From Phytophthora quininea (lineage: Eukaryota > Oomycota > Peronosporomycetes > Peronosporales > Peronosporaceae), in assembly GCA_011947345.1 (NCBI GenBank), contig JAAVTG010000215.1, forward strand, positions 1-64,000: DNA of 64,000 nucleotides. Direction: 5' to 3'. A program made the translations under genes and the position numbers. A model generated the notes under the pieces. The model was given only the letters and a program-made list of their open reading frames with translations. It ran no database searches and was not told the DNA's origin. Every line of letters begins with the position of its first letter. Position 1 is the first letter of the stretch. Shown in pieces: positions 9,361 through 19,400 of this stretch.

Positions 9361-10906
9361 CAGATTTTGTCAGCCGCTCTACCATGGTTAGTTGTGGCTG
9401 ACACTCGTGTGGATGGCGCTTCAACATCTAACAACGAGCGAATGGGGTCGCTGGTGCTCTGATTAGCATGACACCATTCGCCACTAGATGGCGTAGTGCT
9501 CGGCGTCACTGGTACTATCCGACGCTTTCATAAGTTGAATATGGATGGCCTCGTGTTCTTGCTCTGCTTGATGGGGTGTTTCGTTAGTGGGAGTTGCTTC
9601 ACGTTGCAGCGTAAATATAGGCGACAAAAACTTCTAAGGTACCATGTCGTCGGTCAGGGGAATTGAGTCTTATAAAGAGGGCATTCCTATAGGATGGGTA
9701 CCAAATGATTGGTACTACCAAAGAATGTACCGAATGATTGGTACGATCCGTGCTGAAAGACTCGGGCGACCGTTCTTTACTGAGCTATTCATCGCAAGCC
9801 GTCGGGATATTGCTGCCTTAGGCAGTCATGGCCGGATGAGGATAGACAGCACGATCAACAATAAGTCTTGCATACCTTCTAGGCAGCAGACTAGAAGAAG
9901 GGATATTAGGATTCTCACCACTGAAGTAATTCACTATACCTCATCATCATCATCATCATCACAATGTTCCTATCCACCAAACGATAGTGCGCTGGAATAA
10001 GATGCCCAGCTCCCTGTTCGCCACCCCTGGAAGCACACAGGCCTTCTTAAGCATCATCCATGCGAGTGGGCAGTTCCCGACGAGGTTGCAGAAGACGATA
10101 TCGTAGGGGACTGGCGCTCAATGTTCGGACAGCTCACAACAGCAGATATCAAAAAGGATCTCTAGTATATTAGCACGTTTATTAGTAAGTTCATTGCTCC
10201 GTGCAGTGACAAACGGCTTCCAGCAGACGCAGTACGCGGTATCCGTATTCTCTGGCGCGGATACCGCGACGAGCTGGGTCGAAAACAACCAAATGTCTCC
10301 TCAACTATTGCTCGGGTCGGATAACCTTACTTTTCAACACTATATAGCTCTCATAGTTAAGCACCCCTCTATTAGGATATCGAGGAATTTTTATGCCTAT
10401 AGTCCTCTAGAGAGGGGGGATATTATATAGGGCTGGTATGGAGTGGTCATTCGGGAACCAGCAACTATAGCGTATATTCTTATGGAAGTGGGGAATATAT
10501 GGTTTGTCTGTATTGTATTTGGAGACTATCGTCTCGGAGCACGATAGTATCATCGATGCTGATGCAGGTGTTGAGATTGATGACCATCGCATCTAGATAA
10601 GGTTGCGTGGATGTGGGTGGTTACAGCAGTGGTTGCAGGATAGCTAGGACTATTAGTAGACTCGTAGTCTCCTGGACTGCCCGCAAGGGCAGGCGAGATG
10701 AAGAGGTTAGTTGTGGTTTTACCACGTCAAGCATAAGCAGCAGCAAGTACACGTTAGTACACTTTGGGAGTTCCAGCTCCCAGGACTGTGTTTGTCTTCA
10801 ACATCTCAAAAGCAGGTTCGTTGGCCGCATCAACATCCAGTTGATACACACGTTGTGTTACCTGTATCGGATGGGGTATCAAGCATCATGAGATGATGCG
10901 AAGCTC
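9361..10906. other. Degenerate region inside duplicated block
   Basis: A 118-codon frame begins at ATG 9644, and several shorter ones follow, none recognised. A run of about six ATC units lies at 9941-9960. In copy B this region ends directly in a plus-strand hATC domain, so much of it may be an eroded plus-strand hAT transposase gene, but I cannot show that from the residues. Confidence 0.4.
9941..9960. repeat. ATC microsatellite
   Basis: About six tandem ATC units. It is duplicated at about 15643-15662. Confidence 0.8.
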
Positions 10907-11615
10907 TGCCAGAAGGCTTACTTGAACAACTTATAACACTTCCAAAGAGCTCAAGCAATCTTCACGACAGAGAGTAAATGCTACACAGATCGTGATTCCA
11001 ATGTAAAATACTGTATCAACACAAACTCGCCCGTTGTTTGCGACTCAACGGGTGGCCATCGTCAACGGGAAAAATTATGGAGATCGAGGCAACATAGAAT
11101 GGTATTCTGAGGCTGTATTATTTATAATAGTTCATAGAGCGCTAAAACGTATCGCCCTGCCTATACCCAAAACTTACGCTCGCTCTGTGTGATCCTAAGA
11201 ACTCCCCAGCCCCCAAAAGGGGGCATCTCGTTTCGCTTGATCAGTGGCCAAGCTAGTCGACATTCTTGGCCCGGGCGTGCTCCGCACACGGGCCATAAAC
11301 CGCCGGCATCGGTTTTGGGCTTGGTTTTTTTCATAAGTTTAGAGGATTTTCAGAATTCCATCCTCGATCTCCGTAACCTCGATCTCCACAGTTTTTCCCA
11401 TCGTCAACGAGCAAGCTTATGAATTGGATGATCACAGAAAGTTTACGGGCGCTTCATGCGCATCTCTATGGCTCTATCTTCCAGCTGTTGGAAAATGCTT
11501 TGCTCCGCTCTTCCCCAGGCTTTGACTTGCTTTGTCCACCCGGACTGGAACGTTTATATTGAGGGTGTGCGTCGTACGAACGTCTGGCGTTCAGCTCGAG
11601 ATCGGGGGTCCTAAA
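10907..11615. other. Diverged upstream flank of RxLR copy 4, first part
   Basis: Homologous to about 6730-7000 with many differences. No gene seen. It is interrupted at 11616 by the hAT element and resumes at 12683. Confidence 0.55.
11608..11615. repeat. 8-bp target-site duplication, left
   Basis: GTCCTAAA, repeated exactly at 12675-12682. Eight-base duplications are diagnostic of hAT insertion. Confidence 0.85.
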
Positions 11616-12674
11616 CAGAGGTTCGGATTTTCCAAAGTATTGTATTATTCGGTAATACAATACAAATACAATACTTTAAAATAGTAATACTAATACGAGC
11701 ATATCTGTCAAAAGTATTTGTATTAATATCGGTAATATCGATACAGTTTTTGTATTACATCTACTACTCTTGATAATACTTTGTAAGTCCAATTCATGAG
11801 GCCGATCAGGGAGGTGATCTACGTGCCCAGGGCCTCGCACAATACAAATTCCTATCAGTTGGGACCTTTAAAGGTGAATTGATAATGAAATGTGAATAGG
11901 CAACGAAAACTCGCCTCTTTTGGAACCCCTAGTAGTTGAGTTGTGAAGTGCAAAATCTTAAGACACTCGAGCACGCGGCCGAAGGTGCCCAGACCTGCTT
12001 CTCTTAGGATCTTGTAGCGGTTGAGAAGGCAGTCGCCAGGTTTGCCGGCGTATCTTCCGATCGTGTCGTCGTGGGCGGCACTGTCTTCGCTGCCGTCTTT
12101 CTGGGCTGGCGGTGGTGGTGGCGCCTCCCTGTGGTCGTGGTAGGACTCCTTCGGCGCGAGCGGCGCTGCTTCTTGTGGTGGCGACGTTGTGTTCAGGTTC
12201 GGGGCTACCGCGTCGGCTGTGGGTCCTGGAGCTGCGTGTCTTGCGGCTGCTGTAGCGGTGGCGCAGCAACAAACCAAGCAATCGGAAGTCACTTCGAGGA
12301 CGGGCGAGTATGAGGTGATTAGCTATAGTGAAACTTATCAGATGTTGCACACCATCTCTGGGCGGCCATCCAGTACTTTTATACGACCCATGGCCAGTTC
12401 GAGCGCGCCTGTACACATTCTTGAGTCACAAACACCTGACAAGTCTTCACTGCAATAAATAAAATCACAGGTTCTTGACGCTCGTCTCCGAAACAATTCC
12501 TTCAGACGTTTCACCGCTCGATTGCTCAAAGTATCATCGAAGTATTAATACAATTTGACTACTACTACTACAGGGCACTCAATTTTTCAAAAGTATCGCG
12601 GTGTATTAATATCAGTAGCAGTACTTGTATCAATAATTCTAATACTCGATTTCTCCCGCTAACCCGAACCTCTG
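11616..12674. mobile_element. Non-autonomous hAT element with captured kinase exon (Pack-hAT type)
   Basis: 1059 bp bounded by inverted repeats CAGAGGTTCGG and CCGAACCTCTG, with an 8-bp duplication GTCCTAAA outside. Both subterminal regions are packed with GTATTAATA/AATACAATAC-like repeats (11635-11790 and 12525-12650), as expected for transposase-binding sites. The inner part codes no transposase but holds a piece of a LAMMER/CLK protein kinase gene on the minus strand. The paralogous region near 6990 lacks the element, giving an empty site. Transposase must come from elsewhere. Confidence 0.88.
11963..12292 (-). pseudogene. LAMMER/CLK-like protein kinase 5' fragment inside hAT
   Basis: The open frame has a Pro/Ala-rich low-complexity N-terminus and then 'RYKILREAGLGTFGRVLEC', the first strand and glycine-rich loop of CLK/LAMMER kinases, preceded by the family-like 'GKPGDCLLN'. 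Homology stops right after VLEC, so the catalytic Lys, DFG and LAMMER motif are absent. No ATG is seen at the left end of the frame (it opens at GTG 12292). It is best read as an exon captured from a host gene. Confidence 0.75.
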
Positions 12675-12682
12675 GTCCTAAA
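12675..12682. repeat. 8-bp target-site duplication, right
   Basis: GTCCTAAA, partner of 11608-11615. Confidence 0.85.
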
Positions 12683-12800
12683 GCCACCTTAGTAAAACTG
12701 AGATAAAAATGGCAAGTTGTGCTCACGATTACGACTTGTTGGCGCGATCAGTGAGCGCGCGCTCACACACTGTATGATACAATCTCTTTTCTGTTTCTCG

Positions 12801-12815
12801 GCACTCCACAATTTG
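12801..12815 (+). promoter_or_regulatory. Oomycete initiator-like element before RxLR copy 4
   Basis: GCACTCCACAATTTG. It differs from copy 3 by one base within the permitted W position, so the consensus is kept. Confidence 0.55.
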
Positions 12816-12856
12816 CGTCTCAGCACGCAAACGATACAGAAGCCATCTACTCCACC

Positions 12857-13734
12857 ATGCGCGTGCGATTCGTGGTGATACTCGCCTTGACTTGTGTCTC
12901 CGTCAACACTTTTGCCGCCACAGTAGCATCAAACGAGAGGACATTGCCGAGTGTCGTCTCGACCGTGAGGAACCTTCGCAGCTACGACATGACCGACTTG
13001 GACAAGGAAGGCGGCAGCGATGACGGTGAAGAGCGAGCGAAATTCGACGTCACGAAACTCGTCCAAAGGCCCAAATCGACGACGCTCTTCAAGACGTCGC
13101 CAAGAAGGACGAGCTTTTCACGTCGTGGGCCAAAAGCGAGTGGATCTCCAAGAACGTGATCAAGGAGTTGAGGAGAAACCCCGTCATGAAGAAGCCGTTG
13201 CAGACCAAGAGGTTCATACAGCAGTTCAAAAAGTTCAAGAGGGAGGCCGCGGCCAAGGCCGACAAATTGCTCAGCAATCCCAAACAGATCGAGGCCAATC
13301 TGAAGGACTTTGACTCGCGAGAAGAAATGTTCAAGACGTGGTTCGCCAACGAAGCCGTTTCGGACTCGATCGTCGCCAAGCTGTCGACAGAGTTCGAGAA
13401 GAACAAGCATATCCTTCTCCCGTTCAACGACTACCGCACCAAGCACGTGTACGGCGAGAAACTCGCTGGATGGCTCCCCACAGCAGATCTCTACTCGATC
13501 AAAGAAGCCATTGGGATGAGCGGCATGGCCAAGATGAAGGAAAAGTTTGGCGAATGGTACAAGCTAGGGAAGACCGGAGACGATCTCAAGGCTGCGTTTA
13601 AAGACCGTCCGGACTTGGAGAAGAAGTTCATGAATCTCATCGTTGCGTACCCGGGCTTCATCGAAAAGCAAGAAGACGCCAAGGCGAAAGTCAAGAGACT
13701 CGCCGATCTTGCCAAAGCTCAGGGTGATAGATAG
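12857..13734 (+). CDS. RxLR-dEER/WY effector, copy 4 (shared frame break)
   Basis: Near-duplicate of copy 3, with the same signal peptide, RNLR, DDGEER and WY motifs. The frame break lies at the equivalent position (about 13064-13073). One visible amino-acid difference in the C-terminal region is Lys to Glu near 13662. Because only a handful of bases differ from copy 3, the duplication or a conversion event is recent. Either or both could be expressed if the frame break proves to be an artefact. Confidence 0.82.
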
Positions 13735-14465
13735 ATATTTCAGAAACAACATACTCCACCAATAATGTCTTTTCCATGCCAGCTTCGACTTCATCGCTCC
13801 ATGAAATCCAAAACTTTTCGGCTCAGCAAAAGCTTGCATATTTGAAAAACTACCTCACGATAGAGCTAGCTTCTTCGGATTGTTTGATGTGGGCACCAAT
13901 GGAGAAATAGAATGTCTTGTTGGCTGCACACTAGATAGACTGAGAGTATTAGTACAGATGACCAACACCAGATAATTACCTCCTTCTAAATAGACAATCG
14001 TGGCCGCAACTACATTGATATTCTGACTGCGGTGATCTTCCAGGATGTCTACAACATTACGTAGTAAAAACTAAGGGAAAACCTGTTGTATGTCCCGTTT
14101 TACTGTTTGCCCCTCGAAGTTTCACTTTGCTAATGAAGACAATCTTCAAAGTGAAGACGCGTGCCACCTTGGGCATTTAAAACCGACTCGCCAGCCCATG
14201 CTACTTGCACATGTACCATTCGCGAAATACTCTTTGTTGATCATTGCTTCAGGAGATATCAGCTAAATAATGAGGCAGTAGCTAACTCATAATTCATACA
14301 CGGTACATACCCAAAGTCTTAAAATATCGGGAGTCAAGTTGCAATGATGGCGGAGATTGGCCTCTCTGTGTTGGAATATTATTCAAATAAAGGCCACGGA
14401 TAGGGATGGGGTAGCAGATGAACAACCGCCACGCCCCGCGGTTAACTTGCGAATCGCAAGTTGCG

Positions 14466-14585
14466 ATGCAGGTTTGCTATCTCCCGGTAGCGGTTGCTTG
14501 TGCTCTCCTTCCTTGCAATCGAGTTGATGCCGAACCAACAGCCTCCTACGTCGCCAGCTTCGAAGCTACGATACGACCGACTTGA
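14466..14585 (+). pseudogene. RxLR effector N-terminal relic, copy B
   Basis: Same decayed frame as 8764-8883, carried along in the duplication. RNLR is lost and a TGA ends the frame. Confidence 0.75.
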
Positions 14586-14783
14586 ATACGACGCACAACA
14601 GCGAGATACAAGTTGTATCACTCACTGATGCTGATACGAAGACTACAATCGCATCACGAGAGTGAACATGATGTTTGAAAATTCAATAGCATGTATTAGT
14701 ATCACCATGATACGATTGATAGCGTATTAATATCTAGCTATCTTTGCTGATTTTGCAGTAGTCTTTTGTTACTCTTGCCAGTT

Positions 14784-15062
14784 TCATTTCATACGACAGA
14801 GCACTTCTGCACGCTTGTCGACAAGACATGTGCGGAGATCGTTGATAATGTATCCGCTTAGACTAAGTAATCGCTCTTGCGTTGGAGTAGACATCGGTTT
14901 GCAGCGATAAACTCTTGCAAGCACAATAACCGAAGGAAACGCTTTTTCTTTATGATCGCGGGACAATTTCATGACGTCGGTAGTTCTGTAGGGTTCCAGT
15001 AGGCTGTGCTCGCCGTCGTTGGACTGGCATGGCCAAGTTACTGATAGCTCTTCCATTTCCAC
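14784..15062 (-). pseudogene. hAT transposase C-terminal dimerisation domain, relic copy B
   Basis: Duplicate of 9082-9360 with no coding change that I can see. Confidence 0.75.
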
Positions 15063-16605
15063 CAGATTTTGTCAGCCGCTCTACCATGGTTAGTTGTGGC
15101 TGACACTCGTGTGGATGGCGCTTCAACATCTAACAACGAGCGAATGGGGTCGCTGGTGCTCTGATTAGCATGACACCATTCGCCACTAGATGGCGTAGTG
15201 CTCGGCGTCACTGGTACTATCCGACGCTTTCATAAGTTGAATATGGATGGCCTCGTGTTCTTGCTCTGCTTGATGGGGTGTTTCGTTAGTGGGAGTTGCT
15301 TCACGTTGCAGCGTAAATATAGGCGACAAAAACTTCTAAGGTACCATGTCGTCGGTCAGGGGAATTGAGTCTTATAAAGAGGGCATTCCTATAGGATGGG
15401 TACCAAATGATTGGTACTACCAAAGAATGTACCGAATGATTGGTACGATCCGTGCTGAAAGACTCGGGCGACCGTTCTTTACTGAGCTATTCATCGCAAG
15501 CCGTCGGGATATTGCTGCCTTAGGCAGTCATGGCCGGATGAGGATAGACAGCACGATCAACAATAAGTCTTGCATACCTTCTAGGCAGCAGACTAGAAGA
15601 AGGGATATTAGGATTCTCACCACTGAAGTAATTCACTATACCTCATCATCATCATCATCATCACAATGTTCCTATCCACCAAACGATAGTGCGCTGGAAT
15701 AAGATGCCTAGCTCCCTGTTCGCCACCCCTGGAAGCACACAGGCCTTCTTAAGCATCATCCATGCGAGTGGGCAGTTCCCGACGAGGTTGCAGAAGACGA
15801 TATCGTAGGGGACTGGCGCTCAATGTTCGGACAGCTCACAACAGCAGATATCAAAAAGGATCTCTAGTATATTAGCACGTTTATTAGTAAGTTCATTGCT
15901 CCGTGCAGTGACAAACGGCTTCCAGCAGACGCAATACGCGGTATCCGTATTCTCTGGCGCGGATACCGCGACGAGCTGGGTCGAAAACAACCAAATGTCT
16001 CCTCAACTATTGCTCGGGTCGGATAACCTTACTTTTCAACACTATATAGCTCTCATAGTTAAGCACCCCTCTATTAGGATATCGAGGAATTTTATGCCTA
16101 TAGTCCTCTAGAGAGGGGGGATATTATATAGGGCTGGTATGGAGTGGTCATTCGGGAACCAGCAACTATAGCGTATATTCTTATGGAAGTGGGGAATATA
16201 TGGTTTGTCTGTATTGTATTTGGAGACTATCGTCTCGGAGCACGATAGTATCATCGATGCTGATGCAGGTGTTGAGATTGATGACCATCGCATCTAGATA
16301 AGGTTGCGTGGATGTGGGTGGTTACAGCAGTGGTTGCAGGATAGCTAGGACTATTAGTAGACTCGTAGTCTCCTGGACTGCCCGCAAGGGCAGGCGAGAT
16401 GAAGAGGTTAGTTGTGGTTTTACCACGTCAAGCATAAGCAGCAGCAAGAACACGTTGGTACACTTTGGGAGTTCCAGCTCCCAGGACTGTGTTTGTCTTC
16501 AACATCTCAAAAGCAGGTTCGTTGGCCGCATCAACATCCAGTTGATACACACGTTGTGTTACCTGTATCGGATGGGGTATCAAGCATCATGGGATGATGC
16601 GAAGC
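15063..16605. other. Degenerate region inside duplicated block, copy B
   Basis: Equivalent of 9361-10906. It runs straight into the plus-strand hATC domain at 16606. Confidence 0.4.
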
Positions 16606-16737
16606 CCTGTTCCTGCTACCTCCGTCGAGGTGGAACGACTGTTCTCGGCAGTGAAGTGCATGCTTGGAGGATAATATATACGGAAGCGAATGAGTACGGA
16701 GACGCTCGAGTCAATCCTCTCCTTGAGGATGAAGTAG
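16606..16737 (+). pseudogene. hAT transposase C-terminal domain, plus-strand relic
   Basis: The frame reads PVPATSVEVERLFSAVKCML, then Gly-Gly, a TAA, and 'YIRKRMSTETLESILSLRMK', ending at TAG 16735-16737. Pro-x-T-S, E-R-x-F-S and R-x-(x)-S-x-E-x-L-x-x-(I/L)-L are the hATC fingerprint. The internal stop shows it is dead. Copy A of the duplication ends exactly where this domain begins, so copy A lacks it. Confidence 0.8.
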
Positions 16738-16996
16738 GCAGAGAGGGTAGCATGAGAAAATAGCGAAGTAGAGGCTGAAGAGTACGATTAGCTGCCAGTA
16801 GAAGTTGCTAGCTGCAATTACGATCCTGGCAATATTGGACGAGGTCGCCGCAATCAATATTGTGGAGAACAATGTTTGCCATGTAACAATGCCAATGTTC
16901 TTTTTTTTTTCCGATCCCTGCTGTCGTGTGGCTCTGTAAACAGCTTTTCGATTACGAGCTCTTCCGGATGAATGCTGTGCGCGAATCCTAGAGACT

Positions 16997-17013
16997 GGCA
17001 CTTCGCAATTTTC
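16997..17013 (+). promoter_or_regulatory. Oomycete initiator-like element before RxLR copy 5
   Basis: GGCACTTCGCAATTTTC fits YCAYTYYNCAWTTT and lies 34 bp before the ATG at 17047. Confidence 0.6.
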
Positions 17014-17046
17014 TCCTCGACAATAAACGACATCCATTCGATCCCT

Positions 17047-17881
17047 ATGCGTGTGAAGCTCGCAATACTGCTTCTCTCCACTCTGATTGCCACCAACGAT
17101 GTGGTCGCGACCGCAACATTTTCCTCGAAATTCGTTTCGGCGGACGCGATCCAATCGACGAGGAACCTTCGCAGCTACGGCACGACCGACTTGGACAAGG
17201 AAGGCGGCAGCGATGACGGTGAAGAGCGAGCGAAATTCGACGTCACGAAACTCGTCCAAAGGCCCAAATCGACGACGCTCTTCAAGACGTCGCCAAGAAG
17301 GACGAGCTTTTCACGTCGTGGGCCAAAAGCGAGTGGATCTCCAAGAACGTGATCAAGGAGTTGAGGAGAAACCCCGTCATGAAGAAGCCGTTGCAGACCA
17401 AGAGGTTCATACAGCAGTTCAGAAAGTTCAAGAGGGAGGCCGCGACTAAGGCCGACAAATTGCTCAGCAATCCCAAACAGATCGAGGCCAATCTGAAGGA
17501 CTTTGACTCGCGAGAAGAAATGTTCAAGACGTGGTTCGCCAACGAAGCCGTTTCGACTCGATCGTCGCCAAGCTGTCGACAGAGTTCGAGAAGAACCAAC
17601 ACATCCTCCTCCCGTTCAAAAACTACCGAGACAAGCACCTGTATGACGAAACCCTTGACGGTTGGCTGAAGACGTCGGAACTCGAATCGATCAAGGAAGG
17701 ACTGCAACTCAGCGGCATGGGACAGATTAAGAAAACGTTTGGCGAATGGTACAAGCTAGGGAAGACTGGAGACGATCTCAAGGCTGCGTTTAAAGACCGT
17801 CCGGACTTGGAGAAGAAGTATCTGAATATCATCGTGGCTTACCCGGGCTTCATCAAAAAGCAAGAAAACGCCAAAGCGTAA
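17047..17881 (+). CDS. RxLR-dEER/WY effector, copy 5 (two frame breaks)
   Basis: Distinct signal peptide (MRVKLAILLLSTLIATNDVV), then RNLR and DDGEER nearly identical to copies 3 and 4. It has the shared break near 17256-17266 and a private break near 17556, where one G of the run in copies 1, 3 and 4 is missing. The last WY unit has diverged ('FGEWYKLGKTGDDLKAAF' kept, the preceding helix changed). The C-terminus is shorter than in copies 3 and 4. The different signal peptide joined to an identical middle points to recombination between paralogues. Confidence 0.78.
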
Positions 17882-18034
17882 ATACGTAGAGTACAACGCT
17901 TTCACCATGTTCCTTGGCAATTTGTCCATGCGATCGCGCATTGTATTTTTGGTGAGCAACGGTCTGCTTCACCACGACCAGAAGTCCTCATCCAGTCCCC
18001 AAATTCCACCTCCTCCACGAAGGAGTCAGCTGGC

Positions 18035-19325
18035 ATGGTGATTGTCGGCCAATTCGTTGCTCGACAACTCTGTATGGGTCTGGGGCATGTCTACCCCCTC
18101 TATGCATCGGTTGAAGCACTTCGGACACGTCGTGAGAATGAACTACTGCAATGGATCATCTTCTGGTATGAACTCAATCATGTACCTCATCATTGCTTAT
18201 TTCAATTCACTCGAAAACTGCTTTGCAGGGCTGTCAACGCGCTCTTCTGGGTCGTAGAGTCTGTCGGAGACACCGTCATCTCGTGGGTGCCGTTCTACCT
18301 TGAAGCCAAGATTGTTGCGTTGGCGTGGTTGGTCTTGCCATCATACCGCGGAGCTTTGATCCTGCACCAGAAGTGGTTGGCTCCTGCATTCCAACAGCAT
18401 GAAGAAGTCATCGACCACACCATCGCAGACCTTAAACGTCGTGCTGGCGAGAAAATGGTGCAAGTCTGCAAGGACACGGCAGTGATCGCTCTGCGCAACA
18501 GCTCGGACGTCGTCGCTCAGAGTCAACAGTATGTGGCTGCGCAACTGGTTCAGCAAGCTCTGGGGAAATTGCACCCGCCGTCGGTCGTGGAACCACCGAC
18601 AGAAGGTCTCCGTCTGCCTGCATTACTTCCTTCTTTCATGGCAGCAGCAGCCAAAACAATCGTCAACACCAGTACTTCAGCTGACACCAAGCAGTCCAAA
18701 GACCTTCGTGCCGAAGAGAAACAGTCGCAGGAACTTCGTGCTGAAGAGAAGCAGTCCAAGAGCGCTAAGAAACTACCAACAGACAAGCAGGAGAAAGACG
18801 CCACTTTGAGTCGCACTGAAAAGACGAAACAAGTGCTGGATCACTTCAAAAGCTCATGGCCAAAGGTTTCCAGCTCAAGTATCACCCTACTGCTGGAATC
18901 GTCAAGAACCGTGCTTTGCTGCTTGAGTCCGCAAATTCCCCTACGTGAGCTTCGTCAGCGCCAGAGAGAGTGGCAGTCTCGACAGCAAAGAAGGCGGCTC
19001 GCTTGATGCTGTTGAACCTCCGTCGTGTGTCCGCGTCAGTCGCAGACGAATGCCCCTATACGCGAAGATGGTCGAGGACAAGGACGTGGACGTCACGAAG
19101 GCCTTTGTGCTAGACAACGGGAAGGCTGCAATGCTCTTCGAGGCCGAGACGCAAAAGAGCCGAGACCTTCTCGTCGTTGGACTGAGACTGCTGATCTCCG
19201 AGCACAAAAAGCGTGATAGTGCTGCACTACTGAAGCTTTTTACTGCTGTAGAACGTGTCATGCTGCACCAGGCCTTCAACCAGCTTCGCTCTGGTGTCGA
19301 CAACGACAAACCATCTCGTAAATAA
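18035..19325 (+). CDS. REEP/HVA22/DP1-family ER membrane protein (spliced, two frame breaks)
   Basis: ER-shaping protein with reticulon-like hairpins. ATG 18035 gives '[20 protein letters not shown]', followed by the conserved TB2/DP1 core: 'LLQWIIFW' joined across a 63-bp intron (18166-18228, GTATGA...TTTGCAG) to '[14 protein letters not shown]', then '[20 protein letters not shown]'. The intron length is a multiple of three without a stop, so its presence rests on homology. The C-terminal half is a charged linker with a twice-repeated 'LRAEEKQS' and a helical tail. Reaching the last ~125 codons (ending at 19325) needs shifts near 18848 (AAAA) and near 18935 (CCCC). This is longer than typical plant HVA22 because of the tail. 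Confidence 0.8.
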
Positions 19326-19400
19326 GCCGCGAGTTTCCTAAGCTGCAGCTCGATACAAAAATGAATAAATAATTTGATTGCCCTCTCTAGCTGTCCGCAA

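Larger units (their letters stand above)
7097..10906 (+). repeat. Direct duplication, copy A (3.8 kb)
   Basis: Almost identical to 12798-16607 at an offset of 5701-5702 bases. It contains the RxLR gene, the RxLR relic and hAT relics. Differences are a few substitutions and one-base run-length changes (near 8412 and 10388). Identity begins abruptly inside the promoter and stops abruptly after GATGATGCGAAGC at 10906, although the DNA further upstream is also homologous but much more diverged. Confidence 0.92.
12798..16607 (+). repeat. Direct duplication, copy B (3.8 kb)
   Basis: Partner of 7097-10906, with the same order: Inr, RxLR gene, spacer, RxLR relic, minus-strand hATC, microsatellite, degenerate region. 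Run-length differences are visible at about 14110 and 16092. Confidence 0.92.

Noticed and set aside
18941..19309. Minus-strand ORF in the REEP gene tail
   Set aside because: Low-complexity Ser-rich antisense of a charged coding region.
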